DNA from: Mycobacterium sp. ENV421
GTDB lineage: Bacteria > Actinomycetota > Actinomycetes > Mycobacteriales > Mycobacteriaceae
Reading direction: 5' to 3'
Assembly: GCF_002887815.1 (NCBI RefSeq)
Contig: NZ_PDHO01000028.1
Span: 1-64,000 of the forward strand
DNA: 64,000 bases
Below the pieces are notes generated by a model that saw only the letters and a list, made by a program, of their open reading frames with translations, was not told where the DNA came from and searched no databases. The position numbers and the translations under genes were made by a program. Positions 7,901-14,329 of this stretch are shown in pieces (position 1 is the first letter of the stretch; each line of letters begins with the position of its first letter).

Positions 7901-8488
7901 ACGCCTCCGGGTGCCGTTCCGGGTGGTCCGGGAGGTGGTGGCGGTGCAGGGCTGCCCACTCCGCCTGCCGCGGTGCCGGGCACTCCGTTCACCAACAACA
8001 TCGTGACGCCGGGCACGCCGCCCGCAGCGGTGCCGGGCGGTCCCGGCGGCGGCGGAGGAGCCGGACTCCCGACTCCGCCCGCAGCGGTGCCGGGAACGCC
8101 GGGCGGCAATCGGGTGCCGACCCCACCGACCCCGCCGACAGTGCTGCCGGGTGGTCCGGGCAGCTACATCGGACCCACACCGGGTGGCCTCGGAACCCTG
8201 ATCCCGTCGGCGCCGATCTCCGACGCCGCGGGCACCCTGCCCACTCCGCCGGCGCAGCTGCTGCCGACGATGGCGCAAGGTGTCGCGACGCTGCTCTCGC
8301 CGCCGCAGATCACGATCCCCGGCATCCCGGGCTTCGGGATTCCGTTGCCGTCGACCATCTCGACGCCGCGCGACCTGCTGTGCGTGGGCACCGGCTGGTC
8401 GGCGAAGGCGGGAACCGAGTCCGGTGCTCCGGCCGGGGCTCTGCTGGGCACCGAACTGCCGCCGGCGAACCGCTGGTTCGGTAACTGA
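4931..8488 (+). CDS. Secreted elastin/collagen-like Pro-Gly repeat protein
   Basis: Exported structural-looking protein of 1185 residues with no enzyme domain I can recognise. Residues 1-33 form a Sec signal peptide (basic RTTSR, hydrophobic core, likely cleavage AVA|D). The rest is almost wholly Pro, Gly, Val, Ala and Thr in VPG/PGTPP turns with a 19-residue period, for example IPGVPGGVPGTPPGGGGGG, DVPGTPPAGVPGVPGGGGG, LPTPPAAVPGGPGEGTGGG and VPTPPGAVPGGPGGGGGGG. Ala-rich spacers carry a second motif of the form AP-[ILV]-[STA]-D-[AN]-x-G. The last 90 residues are less repetitive (QITIPGIPGFGIPLPSTIST). I find only two cysteines, Cys42 and about Cys1151, one at each end. A weak purine-rich site (ACGGGGA) precedes the tandem ATGATG; either ATG may serve. 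It is not PE_PGRS (no PE domain). Confidence 0.8.
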   Translation: MMSRTTSRVAAVTAMATAGFFWTAPLFSPRAVADFGSPGVPCMGILHQGLTTPPDLSQGIPGTSNTLFTNNPPTAGGPIPPATVPGTIRVPPASAPGSPGMPGTGGVTVPPASVPGAPGTSTTRGIPTPPAAVPGAPGVPGGGGVPGTPLGVPGTPPGGGGGGIPGVPGGVPGTPPGGGGGGIPGVPGGVPGTPPGAGGGGIPTPPGGVPSAPVSDAAGVPNGGAGAAGAPVSDAAAGLPGGGGPGGGAGGPGGGAGGGSGAGGPGAPGALPAGAGDAGAPISDANGLAPAGVPAAPLADASGLAPAPPAAAPPAAVPGGGAVPPGPPAGVPGIPGGGGGDVPGTPPAGVPGVPGGGGGDVPGTPPAGVPGVPGGGGGDVPGTPPAGVPGVPGGGGGGTPPVPPAAVPGDVVPESVVTPPVPPAEVPGGSIPGSGGTPPAPPAAVPGGDVNGSVSTPPAEVPGAPGGSNQVTVNTPGVPPAAVPGNVINDASGTLPPPGASVPGVPLGGGMLNVPGTPPVTLPGVPSAASTPGLVTPPAAVPGGPGVPVNVNVPGTPVAVPGTPGTPGMEIPPTPPQVIPGTPGTPGDESLPTPPAAVPGAPGEGTGGGLPTPPAAVPGTPGGNIVETGSTPPAAVPGTPGEGTGGGLPTPPAAVPGGPGEGTGGGLPTPPAAVPGGPGEGTGGGLPTPPAAVPGGPGEGTGGGLPTPPAAVPGGPGEGTGGGLPTPPAAVPGGPGEGTGGGLPTPPAAVPGGPGGGTGGGVPTPPAAVPGAPVGEGGGIPGPAGVPAAPITDNAGAAVPAAPITDNAGAAGAPAAAVSDNSGLAAAGAGAGGGGGAGAAGAGGAVGAPVADASGVVAPSAGVPAADIAAAAAGVPAPPGALPAAADAGGGAGIPTPPAAVPGGPGGGGGGGVPTPPGAVPGGPGGGGGGGVPTPPGAVPGGPGGGGGGGVPTPPGAVPGGPGGGGGGGVPTPPGAVPGGPGGGGGGGVPTPPGAVPGGPGGGGGAGLPTPPAAVPGTPFTNNIVTPGTPPAAVPGGPGGGGGAGLPTPPAAVPGTPGGNRVPTPPTPPTVLPGGPGSYIGPTPGGLGTLIPSAPISDAAGTLPTPPAQLLPTMAQGVATLLSPPQITIPGIPGFGIPLPSTISTPRDLLCVGTGWSAKAGTESGAPAGALLGTELPPANRWFGN
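6854..7138 (+). repeat. 57-bp coding tandem repeat, block A
   Basis: Five successive 57-bp units, each beginning GAGGGCACCGGTGGTGG, are essentially identical at the DNA level; a sixth unit from 7139 has drifted. They encode the 19-residue unit EGTGGGLPTPPAAVPGGPG. Identity across synonymous positions means recent amplification rather than protein-level selection alone. Confidence 0.9.
7637..7978 (+). repeat. 57-bp coding tandem repeat, block B
   Basis: Five near-identical 57-bp units start at 7637, 7694, 7751, 7808 and 7865 (each opening GGTGGTCCGGG); a sixth from 7922 is degenerate. They encode GGPGGGGGGGVPTPPGAVP. Units differ by a few synonymous changes (for example GGTGGTGGCGGC versus GGAGGTGGTGGC), alternating between copies. 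Confidence 0.9.
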
Positions 8489-8509
8489 CGTCGGAAGCGA
8501 GCTCGGGGG

Positions 8510-9376
8510 TCAACCCTCGAGCAAGTGAGCGAAGATGTCCGGGTAGTAGAGGTGAGCCAGGAAGTGCCCGCCGGGTCGCTCGTGCAGGGTCGCGCCGGGA
8601 ATGCGGCGGGCCAGCTCGGGCGGCCAGGCGTGGTCGACCAGTTCATCCTGCTGACCGCCCCAGACGTCGGTCGGGACGGTGATCTGCTCGGGGGCGAAAC
8701 CCCACGGTCGCAGCCAGGCCCGGTAGTCCTCGGCGACGCCGTCGGGTCGGCGCAGTGCCTCGGCCGACATCCGGGCGAACTCGGCGTAGCCCTCGTCGCG
8801 CAACACGGCGGCGTCCGCGGCCCCCAGCTGACCGGCGGCGAGGCGCCCATATAGCGCGGGCGCCCGCCGCGCCGTCAGCGCCATCGCGGCGAAGCACGGT
8901 CTGACCAGCAGTGGCGCGCGGTGCGACAGCCGGGTGTAGATCCGGTCGAACGCCGGCAGGCGCGCGAACACTCCCGGCTCGGTCAGCGGCAGCACCCCGG
9001 CGACGATCGCCACCCGCCGCACCCGTTCGGGCAGCGCCCAGGCCAGCGCGGCCGCGTACTGGCCCCCCATCGACCAGCCCATCGCGGCGAAGTGTCCGAC
9101 GCCGAGCTGGTCCATCAGGTCGGCCACGTCGTCGGCCCAGTCCAGGATGGTGCGGCCGGGCTGCGGGTCGGATCCACCGATTCCGGGCCGGTCCGGAGAG
9201 ATCAACCGGACGCCGGCCGTACGCGCGGCGGCATCGGCGGCGGCCACATCCAGTCGGCAGGCCAGCCCGCCGTGGGCGTTGACGACGACCTCGCCGTCGG
9301 GTGCGCCGTACTGCGTGTAACACACCGCGCGCCCGTCACGCAGTCGCATGGTGAGGCTGTCGGCGGGTGCGGACAT
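8510..9376 (-). CDS. Alpha/beta hydrolase
   Basis: Soluble hydrolase of 288 residues. It shows the oxyanion region NAHGGLACRLD, the strand LISPDRPGIGGSD typical of this fold, the nucleophile elbow GWSMGG with the catalytic serine, an acid candidate near DVWGGQQDELVD and the catalytic histidine in RPGGHFLAH. No signal peptide is seen. The substrate is unknown; esterase, lipase or epoxide-hydrolase-like activity are all possible. It lies tail-to-tail with the repeat-protein gene (21 bp between stops) and 97 bp downstream of the glycosyltransferase gene on the same strand. Confidence 0.8.
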   Translation of the reverse strand: MSAPADSLTMRLRDGRAVCYTQYGAPDGEVVVNAHGGLACRLDVAAADAAARTAGVRLISPDRPGIGGSDPQPGRTILDWADDVADLMDQLGVGHFAAMGWSMGGQYAAALAWALPERVRRVAIVAGVLPLTEPGVFARLPAFDRIYTRLSHRAPLLVRPCFAAMALTARRAPALYGRLAAGQLGAADAAVLRDEGYAEFARMSAEALRRPDGVAEDYRAWLRPWGFAPEQITVPTDVWGGQQDELVDHAWPPELARRIPGATLHERPGGHFLAHLYYPDIFAHLLEG

Positions 9377-9473
9377 CGGCGCTCGCTTTCTCGTCAGCCG
9401 GATACCGGCCCCGCGGGCCCAAAGTCACTGCCCGGCAATACTTGTGCTGTTCTTCTCGGTGTTCGGCGGCGCA

Positions 9474-11012
9474 TCAACGAACTGACTTGGTGACCTGTGC
9501 GAAATTGAACTGCCAGCGTTCGACGATGTGGAAGCCGAATCGGTAGGGCACCTGGTAGGCCAGCGCCCGCCCGAGTCGCGGACCCGCGTGCAGTGCGGGG
9601 CCCTGCTCGTGCCGCGGCAAGGACTTGTCGTGCTCGGACACTGTCCAGATCGCCGGGCAGTAGGGCATCTTGTCCGCCCACGCCCAGACGGCAATGTGGG
9701 CGTCCCACAACATGTTTCGTTGGATGCCTGTTGGGCCGCGGCCGTAGTCGCGCAGCTTGGCGAACGCCGCGGGTCGCGCGGCGATCAGCGGGCGGATCGG
9801 GCCGGGTTTCCACGCCGTCGAGTTGTCCATCACCAGGCAGTCGCCCGGTGCCGCATGCCGGGTGATGACGTCGGCGACCTGGCTGTAGTCCATGCCCTCC
9901 TTGGCATACGGCCCGCGCTGGGCCAGGTAGTTCGGCGTCGCCGCGATCGCGAACACCACGAGTAGGGCGGTGATCCACGCACGGGACGAGCGCCCGAGCG
10001 CCACGATGCACAGGCCGAGGATGAGCGCCATGGCGGGAGTGGTGAACGACAGGTAGCGCGGGTAGTAGAGCGGCTCGTGCAGCAGCGAATAGCCGAGCAC
10101 GACCATAGTGGGCACAACGATCCACGCGAGAGCGACCACGGCCAGTCGTCGCGGGCGCCACCCGGACCGACGCCACGAGATCAGGCCGGCGAGAACCAGC
10201 AGTCCGCACAGCACCGCGACCGCTCGTGAACCGTCAAAGTACTGGTCTACCAAGATCATTCCGACGGTTCCGGCACTCAGCGGCGAAATCCACCCGACCT
10301 GGAACAGCTGGCTCTGGCTGAAGAACAGGAAAGGGCATGTCGCGGCGCCGACTGCCGCCGCTGCCAGCACCCAGTGCCACCGCGCCTTCCTGGATTCAGC
10401 CATGGTCGCGACCATCACGGCGTGCACCGGCAGCAGCAAAATCGAGAAGACATTCAACAGCGTCGCGGCGATCGCGAGAACCGCGTATCCGAACCACCAC
10501 CTCGGCCGGTCGCGGCGCAGCGCCACCACACACAGCACCGTGAGCCAGACGGCGGCGACCATGGTCAGTGCATAGGAGCGGGCTTCCATACCTGCCCACG
10601 TCACGCGGGGGAGCATCGCGAAAACGACGCCTGCCGTGACCGCCACCGTGCGGGTCGACAGAAGGCGGCCCAGCACCACGACACCAGCGGCCGCCAGGCC
10701 CACGGCGACCGAACTGGACAACCGCGACCAGAACTCCGTCGCGGGGAACACCGCGAACCAGCCGTGCATGAGCACGTAGTACAGGCCGTGAACGGCGTCG
10801 ATGTTGCCGAGCATCCGCCACAAGTCGGGCATCGGCCTGGTGGACGCCGAGATCGTCGCGGCTTCGTCGAACCACAGTGATGGCCGCGCCGCCCCGGCGG
10901 CGCTGAGCGCAGCGGCGAACACCGCCACCCACACGGCGTCCAGCGGCCGAGCGGGCGCGGTGCGCCGCTGCTCGTCGCCGAGGACCCGTTCGGGCCGAAG
11001 GGTGATACTCAC
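9474..11012 (-). CDS. GT-C membrane mannosyltransferase, LAM-capping type
   Basis: Polytopic membrane glycosyltransferase of about 512 residues. The first external loop has the acidic motif LWFDEAATI (aspartate/glutamate pair typical of GT-C enzymes using polyprenyl-phosphate sugars), followed by about ten hydrophobic segments and a soluble C-terminal domain. Position and sequence match M. tuberculosis Rv1635c, which is reported to add the first mannose of the lipoarabinomannan cap. The in-frame ATG at 11048 lacks a ribosome-binding site, while GTG 11012 follows AGGAC at a good distance, so I use GTG. Cap synthesis is inferred from homology; the substrate could differ in this species. Confidence 0.75.
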   Translation of the reverse strand: MSITLRPERVLGDEQRRTAPARPLDAVWVAVFAAALSAAGAARPSLWFDEAATISASTRPMPDLWRMLGNIDAVHGLYYVLMHGWFAVFPATEFWSRLSSSVAVGLAAAGVVVLGRLLSTRTVAVTAGVVFAMLPRVTWAGMEARSYALTMVAAVWLTVLCVVALRRDRPRWWFGYAVLAIAATLLNVFSILLLPVHAVMVATMAESRKARWHWVLAAAAVGAATCPFLFFSQSQLFQVGWISPLSAGTVGMILVDQYFDGSRAVAVLCGLLVLAGLISWRRSGWRPRRLAVVALAWIVVPTMVVLGYSLLHEPLYYPRYLSFTTPAMALILGLCIVALGRSSRAWITALLVVFAIAATPNYLAQRGPYAKEGMDYSQVADVITRHAAPGDCLVMDNSTAWKPGPIRPLIAARPAAFAKLRDYGRGPTGIQRNMLWDAHIAVWAWADKMPYCPAIWTVSEHDKSLPRHEQGPALHAGPRLGRALAYQVPYRFGFHIVERWQFNFAQVTKSVR

Positions 11013-11360
11013 GTGGGTCGTCCTGTACCGCGGTCGATGGTGCGCCAAACGTTAACCCGCAGCCCACCCATCCTGTTCGGCGAACTAAGGGTTGTGCCTG
11101 GCAAAATTCGTGAGGTTTGAATTGCGCTTATTGGTCATCATTGGTGTGGCAGCGCCGACAATCGCGAATCGGATGCGATGTGGATTTGCAATTTCGGGTG
11201 CTGTCGTACCGCTCACGCAACTGTCGAGGGCGCTATTTTCCCCGGTAGAGTGGCATCGCGCGGCGCGCCGGAATTGCCGCGTGACGTGAATCGCACCCTT
11301 GTGAGGTGCCAAAGCGATAGTGTTCCGGGTGGCGTTGAAATTGGAGACTGGAGGGTACGA
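11013..11360. other. Intergenic region upstream of the stress-protein gene
   Basis: This 348-bp gap is AT-richer than its surroundings and holds no convincing ORF. It separates the divergent glycosyltransferase and universal stress protein genes, so it must carry both promoters. A -10-like TAGTGT lies at 11318-11323 and a strong ribosome-binding site GGAGGG at 11350-11355. I see no well-spaced -35, no clear CRP site and no DosR box. Confidence 0.4.
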
Positions 11361-11807
11361 ATGGGCGGTTACAAGACCGTGGTCGTCGGCACGGACGGCT
11401 CGGATTCATCGCTGCGTGCAGTCGACCGGGCGGGTTACCTCGCCTCCGAACCTGGCTCCAAAGTCATCGTGGCGACCGCCTATTTCCCGGCCAACGAGGA
11501 CACCCGCGCGGCAGACCTGCTGAAGGACGAGGGCTACAAGATGGCGGGCAATGCCCCCATCTACGCGATCCTGCGCGAGGCGCGTGACCGCGCGAAGGCC
11601 GCAGGTGCGGCCGAAGTCGAAGAGCGCGCAGTTGTCGGGGCTCCGGTTGACGCGCTGGTGGAATTGGCTGAAGAGGTCAGCGCCGATCTCCTCATTGTCG
11701 GCAACGTCGGCTTGAGCACGATCGCCGGCCGTCTGCTGGGTTCGGTGCCTGCCAATGTGGCACGCCGGTCCAAGTGCGACGTGCTGATCGTTCACACCAC
11801 TGGTTAG
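11361..11807 (+). CDS. Universal stress protein, Rv1636/MSMEG_3811 type
   Basis: Single-domain UspA-fold protein of 148 residues, cytoplasmic. It has the N-terminal strand VVVGTDGSDSS and the nucleotide-binding signature VGNVGLSTIAGRLLGSVPANV (G-2x-G-9x-G-S/T pattern). The M. tuberculosis and M. smegmatis orthologues are reported to bind cAMP, making this a likely cAMP buffer or effector. ATG 11361 is set by GGAGGG six bases upstream and by the family N-terminus MGGYKTVVVGTDG; longer in-frame extensions are not needed. In M. tuberculosis the next gene is the MBL hydrolase; here an accessory block of about 8 kb intervenes. Confidence 0.9.
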   Translation: MGGYKTVVVGTDGSDSSLRAVDRAGYLASEPGSKVIVATAYFPANEDTRAADLLKDEGYKMAGNAPIYAILREARDRAKAAGAAEVEERAVVGAPVDALVELAEEVSADLLIVGNVGLSTIAGRLLGSVPANVARRSKCDVLIVHTTG

Positions 11808-11841
11808 CCAACCCGGTCGGGGGTAGGCGCAGACTGGTCTG

Positions 11842-12852
11842 ATGACCTACTGCCGAACCCGCCTGTGGGTCGATGGCGAACTGAAGACGGAAGACTTTCC
11901 GCTCCAGGAAACCTCAGACCACCTTGCCGAGCGCAACGCGCTGGTGTGGGTGGACATGTGCAATCCGGATCACGAGGTGTTGTGCGAGCTTGCCCAGGAA
12001 CTGGGCTTCGATCAGCACGCGATCGAGGACACCGTCGCGCACGCCGAACGCACGAAGGCGACTCGGTATGCGACGCATACGTTCCTGACGGTGTACGCCA
12101 CCGCGCTGGCCCCGCCGCTGGCCAATGATCTGGAGTCGCGTCTGCTGCTGACGAGGGTGTCCATCTTCGTGCTGCCGGCCGGGATTGTCACCGTGCGCCA
12201 CGAATTGGACCCGCAGAAACCGGTTTTCGACATCGACGAGGTGGTCCGGCGGTGGGATGAGAACGCCGATCTGCTGAAGATGGGTCCACCGGCGTTGCTG
12301 CACGGCTTGCTCGACGTAATCGTCGACGGACAGTTCGACACCATCCAGCAACTCGATGACGCCATCGAGGCGCTCGAGGACGGCTTGTTCGACGACCGGG
12401 CGGTGACCCGCACGATCCAACGTTCCACCTACCGGCTCCGTAAGGAACTCGTGGAGTTGCGCCGGGTCGTGCTGCCCATGCGCGAGGTCATCAACACGAT
12501 CATGCGCCGTCGTGCCGAGCATGCCGACACCGTCGCACTCGACAGCTGGTATTCCGATCTCTACGACCACGTGATTCGCGCGGCAGAGTGGACGGAGTCG
12601 TTGCGCGACATGATCACGACGGTGTTCGAGACGAATCTGTCGCTGCAGGACGCGCGACTCAACACGATCATGAAGAAGCTCACCGGCTGGGCGGCGATCA
12701 TCGCGGTGCCCACCGCGGTCACCGGGTGGTACGGACAGAACGTCCCCTACCCGGGCTTTCAAAGTGTGGTCGGCTTGGTGTCCAGCGCGGTGATCATCGT
12801 CTTGGTGTCGGGGCTCCTCTACGTCACCTTCAAACGACGCGGCTGGCTTTGA
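11842..12852 (+). CDS. CorA-like divalent metal transporter, GQN variant
   Basis: Predicted magnesium or other divalent-cation channel of 336 residues. A long soluble N-terminal funnel domain is followed by the stalk helix and two C-terminal membrane segments (about residues 280-297 and 307-328). The signature GMN of CorA, between the two segments, reads GQN here (residues 298-300, in WYGQNVPYPGF). GxN variants occur in the CorA/ZntB superfamily, so the ion and direction of flow are open. It starts 34 bp after the stress-protein gene and may be co-transcribed with it. It converges with the DUF2752 gene, 4 bp between stops. Confidence 0.8.
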   Translation: MTYCRTRLWVDGELKTEDFPLQETSDHLAERNALVWVDMCNPDHEVLCELAQELGFDQHAIEDTVAHAERTKATRYATHTFLTVYATALAPPLANDLESRLLLTRVSIFVLPAGIVTVRHELDPQKPVFDIDEVVRRWDENADLLKMGPPALLHGLLDVIVDGQFDTIQQLDDAIEALEDGLFDDRAVTRTIQRSTYRLRKELVELRRVVLPMREVINTIMRRRAEHADTVALDSWYSDLYDHVIRAAEWTESLRDMITTVFETNLSLQDARLNTIMKKLTGWAAIIAVPTAVTGWYGQNVPYPGFQSVVGLVSSAVIIVLVSGLLYVTFKRRGWL

Positions 12853-12856
12853 GACG

Positions 12857-13156
12857 TCAGACGCGCAGTGCGGTGAACGGCGCGAAAGGCAAGTTGCGCA
12901 CGATGAACCATGCCGACACCAAGCCGAGCGCGATGAACGGGGCCCATCGATGGTGTTGCCATCCGACTAGCTGGCGGCCGGTGACCCGACCGTAGGTCCA
13001 GGTTCCGTAGGCGACAGCGAGAAAGCCGAGCCCCACCAACGCCAGTGCGTTGAACCGGATCGCCGCCAGCAGGTCGCCGTGCAGCAGCGAATAGATCATG
13101 CGTAGGGTGCCGCAGCCCGGACAGTCAACGCCCAGAAGGGCTTTCGTCGGGCACAC
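12857..13156 (-). CDS. DUF2752 small membrane protein
   Basis: Membrane protein of 99 residues with the DUF2752 signature CPTKALLGVDCPGCGTLR near the N-terminus, then LLHGDLLAA and two hydrophobic segments. The function of the family is unknown. The GTG start at 13156 sits inside the first conserved motif; the frame stays open further upstream but without ATG or GTG, so the usual first membrane segment may be missing, lost by mutation, or translated from an unrecognised start. It is the gene downstream of marR on the same strand, beyond a strong stem-loop. Confidence 0.65.
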   Translation of the reverse strand: MCPTKALLGVDCPGCGTLRMIYSLLHGDLLAAIRFNALALVGLGFLAVAYGTWTYGRVTGRQLVGWQHHRWAPFIALGLVSAWFIVRNLPFAPFTALRV

Positions 13157-13227
13157 GGGTAGAACGCCGCCCGGGGTGCGGAGGAGGCAATCATGACGGT
13201 CCGATTGCTGAGTTTCGTTGGCGCAGT

Positions 13228-13272
13228 GGGCAGGTCGGCAAGCCCTTCGAGGCCCTAGGGCCCGACCTGCCC
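13228..13272 (-). terminator. Stem-loop after marR
   Basis: A perfect 11-bp inverted repeat (GGGCAGGTCGG at 13228-13238, its complement at 13262-13272) starts immediately after the marR stop codon. Its loop contains the palindrome GGCCCTAGGGCC (13251-13262). There is no U-tract, as is common for mycobacterial candidates. Termination is inferred from position only. Confidence 0.5.
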
Positions 13273-13719
13273 CTAGGGTCCGGCCTCACGCATGTCGCCC
13301 AGTACGCGGACAACGACTTTCGCGGCCAACCACAGTGCCACCCGGTCGTCCTCGGGCACCCTCGTCATCCAGTCGGCGATGCGCTGCTTGCGGATCTCGG
13401 CGCGGGCATCCCAGTTCTGCTTGCCCTTCTCGCTGAGCATGACGCGCGAGGCACGGCCGTCCTCTGGATCGCTCGACCGCTCGAGAAGCCCTTGCCGCTC
13501 CAAGCGTTGGACCAACTGAGTCATCCCTGACTGACTGGCTCCCTCGGCCGCGGCCAGTGCCGTCACCCGCATCGGACCCTCGTGGGACAGTCGATTGAGC
13601 ACCAACGCCGCGCTGGCACTGAGATCGTCGCGGTTGATCAGATACCGCCACAGGGTGTCCGTCGCCAGCGCAATCATCTCGGAAACCGACTCGACGCCGT
13701 CGCCGGCCGCTGATTCCAT
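13273..13719 (-). CDS. MarR-family transcriptional regulator
   Basis: Winged-helix regulator of 148 residues. The helix-turn-helix is around residues 45-75 (MRVTALAAAEGASQSGMTQLVQRLE), followed by the wing SDPEDGRASRVMLSEKG. It is divergent from an mmpS-mmpL pair, with a perfect 14-bp palindrome 12 bp from its start codon. That layout parallels M. tuberculosis Rv0678-mmpS5-mmpL5, where the MarR protein represses an efflux system for bedaquiline and clofazimine. By analogy this protein probably represses itself and the mmpS-mmpL operon. The inducer is unknown, and the protein is shorter than Rv0678 (165 residues as I recall). Confidence 0.85.
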   Translation of the reverse strand: MESAAGDGVESVSEMIALATDTLWRYLINRDDLSASAALVLNRLSHEGPMRVTALAAAEGASQSGMTQLVQRLERQGLLERSSDPEDGRASRVMLSEKGKQNWDARAEIRKQRIADWMTRVPEDDRVALWLAAKVVVRVLGDMREAGP

Positions 13720-13730
13720 AGCCCAGTTAT

Positions 13731-13744
13731 ATCACTTAAGTGAT
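13731..13744. promoter_or_regulatory. Probable MarR operator
   Basis: ATCACTTAAGTGAT is a perfect 14-bp palindrome in the 166-bp gap between divergent marR and mmpS. It lies just upstream of a -10-like TATAAC of marR and just upstream of TAAATT (13755-13760) on the mmpS side, so a bound dimer could block both promoters. Assignment rests on position and symmetry. Confidence 0.6.
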
Positions 13745-13885
13745 GTGCTGGGAATAAATTGGCGCGGCCGGGCGTTGTCGCGCCCTCGACTAAATAGCCA
13801 AGTAGTGTGCTTCACAGCAACCCCAAAGGTGGAATATGCGGGTAGGACTTGCGTTCCCCAACTGCATTCTGCATAGGATGCAAAT

Positions 13886-14329
13886 GTGGGGCAACGTCGT
13901 AACGGTCGGGCGGTCTTGGCCAGGACCTGGCTACCTCTGGTGGTTGTCATCGCGCTCGCCGTCGGCGCGTTGTGCATGTGGAAGGTGCGCGAGTCGTCGG
14001 CGCCGGGACCGATCCTGGCGGTCAGCCCACCGCAAGCCCCCGAGGAGTTCACGCCCAAGCGGCTGACCTACGAGTTGTCCGGTGATCTCGGCAGTAGCGG
14101 GATGCTGGACTACATCGACATCGACGGGCATCCGCACGAAGTCGATCTCACCGAACTGCCGTGGACGCACACCGAGACCACCACACTCACAGTGGTGTCG
14201 GGCAGCATCTCGGCTCACGTGCACGGTTCGCACATTGCCTGCCGGATGCTGGTGAATGACGTTGTGCGCGATCAGCAGTCGGCCGACCGTGAAGACGCGG
14301 ACGTCACCTGCAGAGTGAAGTCCGCGTGA
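13886..14329 (+). CDS. MmpS-family membrane accessory protein
   Basis: Accessory subunit of an RND transporter, 147 residues: a short cytoplasmic tail, one membrane segment (about 12-30) and an external beta-rich domain with the family pattern LTYELSGDLGSSGMLDYID, ending in the conserved two-cysteine region (CRMLVNDVV...DVTCRV). MmpS proteins partner the MmpL encoded next to them. GTG 13886 is preceded by AGGATG; an overlapping ATG at 13884 is in another frame. It overlaps mmpL by 4 nt (GTGA). Confidence 0.88.
   Translation: MGQRRNGRAVLARTWLPLVVVIALAVGALCMWKVRESSAPGPILAVSPPQAPEEFTPKRLTYELSGDLGSSGMLDYIDIDGHPHEVDLTELPWTHTETTTLTVVSGSISAHVHGSHIACRMLVNDVVRDQQSADREDADVTCRVKSA

Noticed and set aside
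6854..7978. CRISPR-like regular repeats.
   Set aside because: The units are contiguous, in frame and coding, with no unique spacers and no cas genes nearby.
5068..8109. Open frame of over 1000 codons on the minus strand opposite the repeat protein.
   Set aside because: It is the mirror of Pro/Gly codons (CCG/CGG, GGT/ACC) and has no signal peptide or start signal; the plus-strand frame has both. Further long minus frames here are likewise artefacts.
11842..11870. M-box or other magnesium riboswitch before the CorA-like or MgtC-like genes.
   Set aside because: Only 34 bp precede the CorA-like gene and no conserved M-box helices are visible before either gene.
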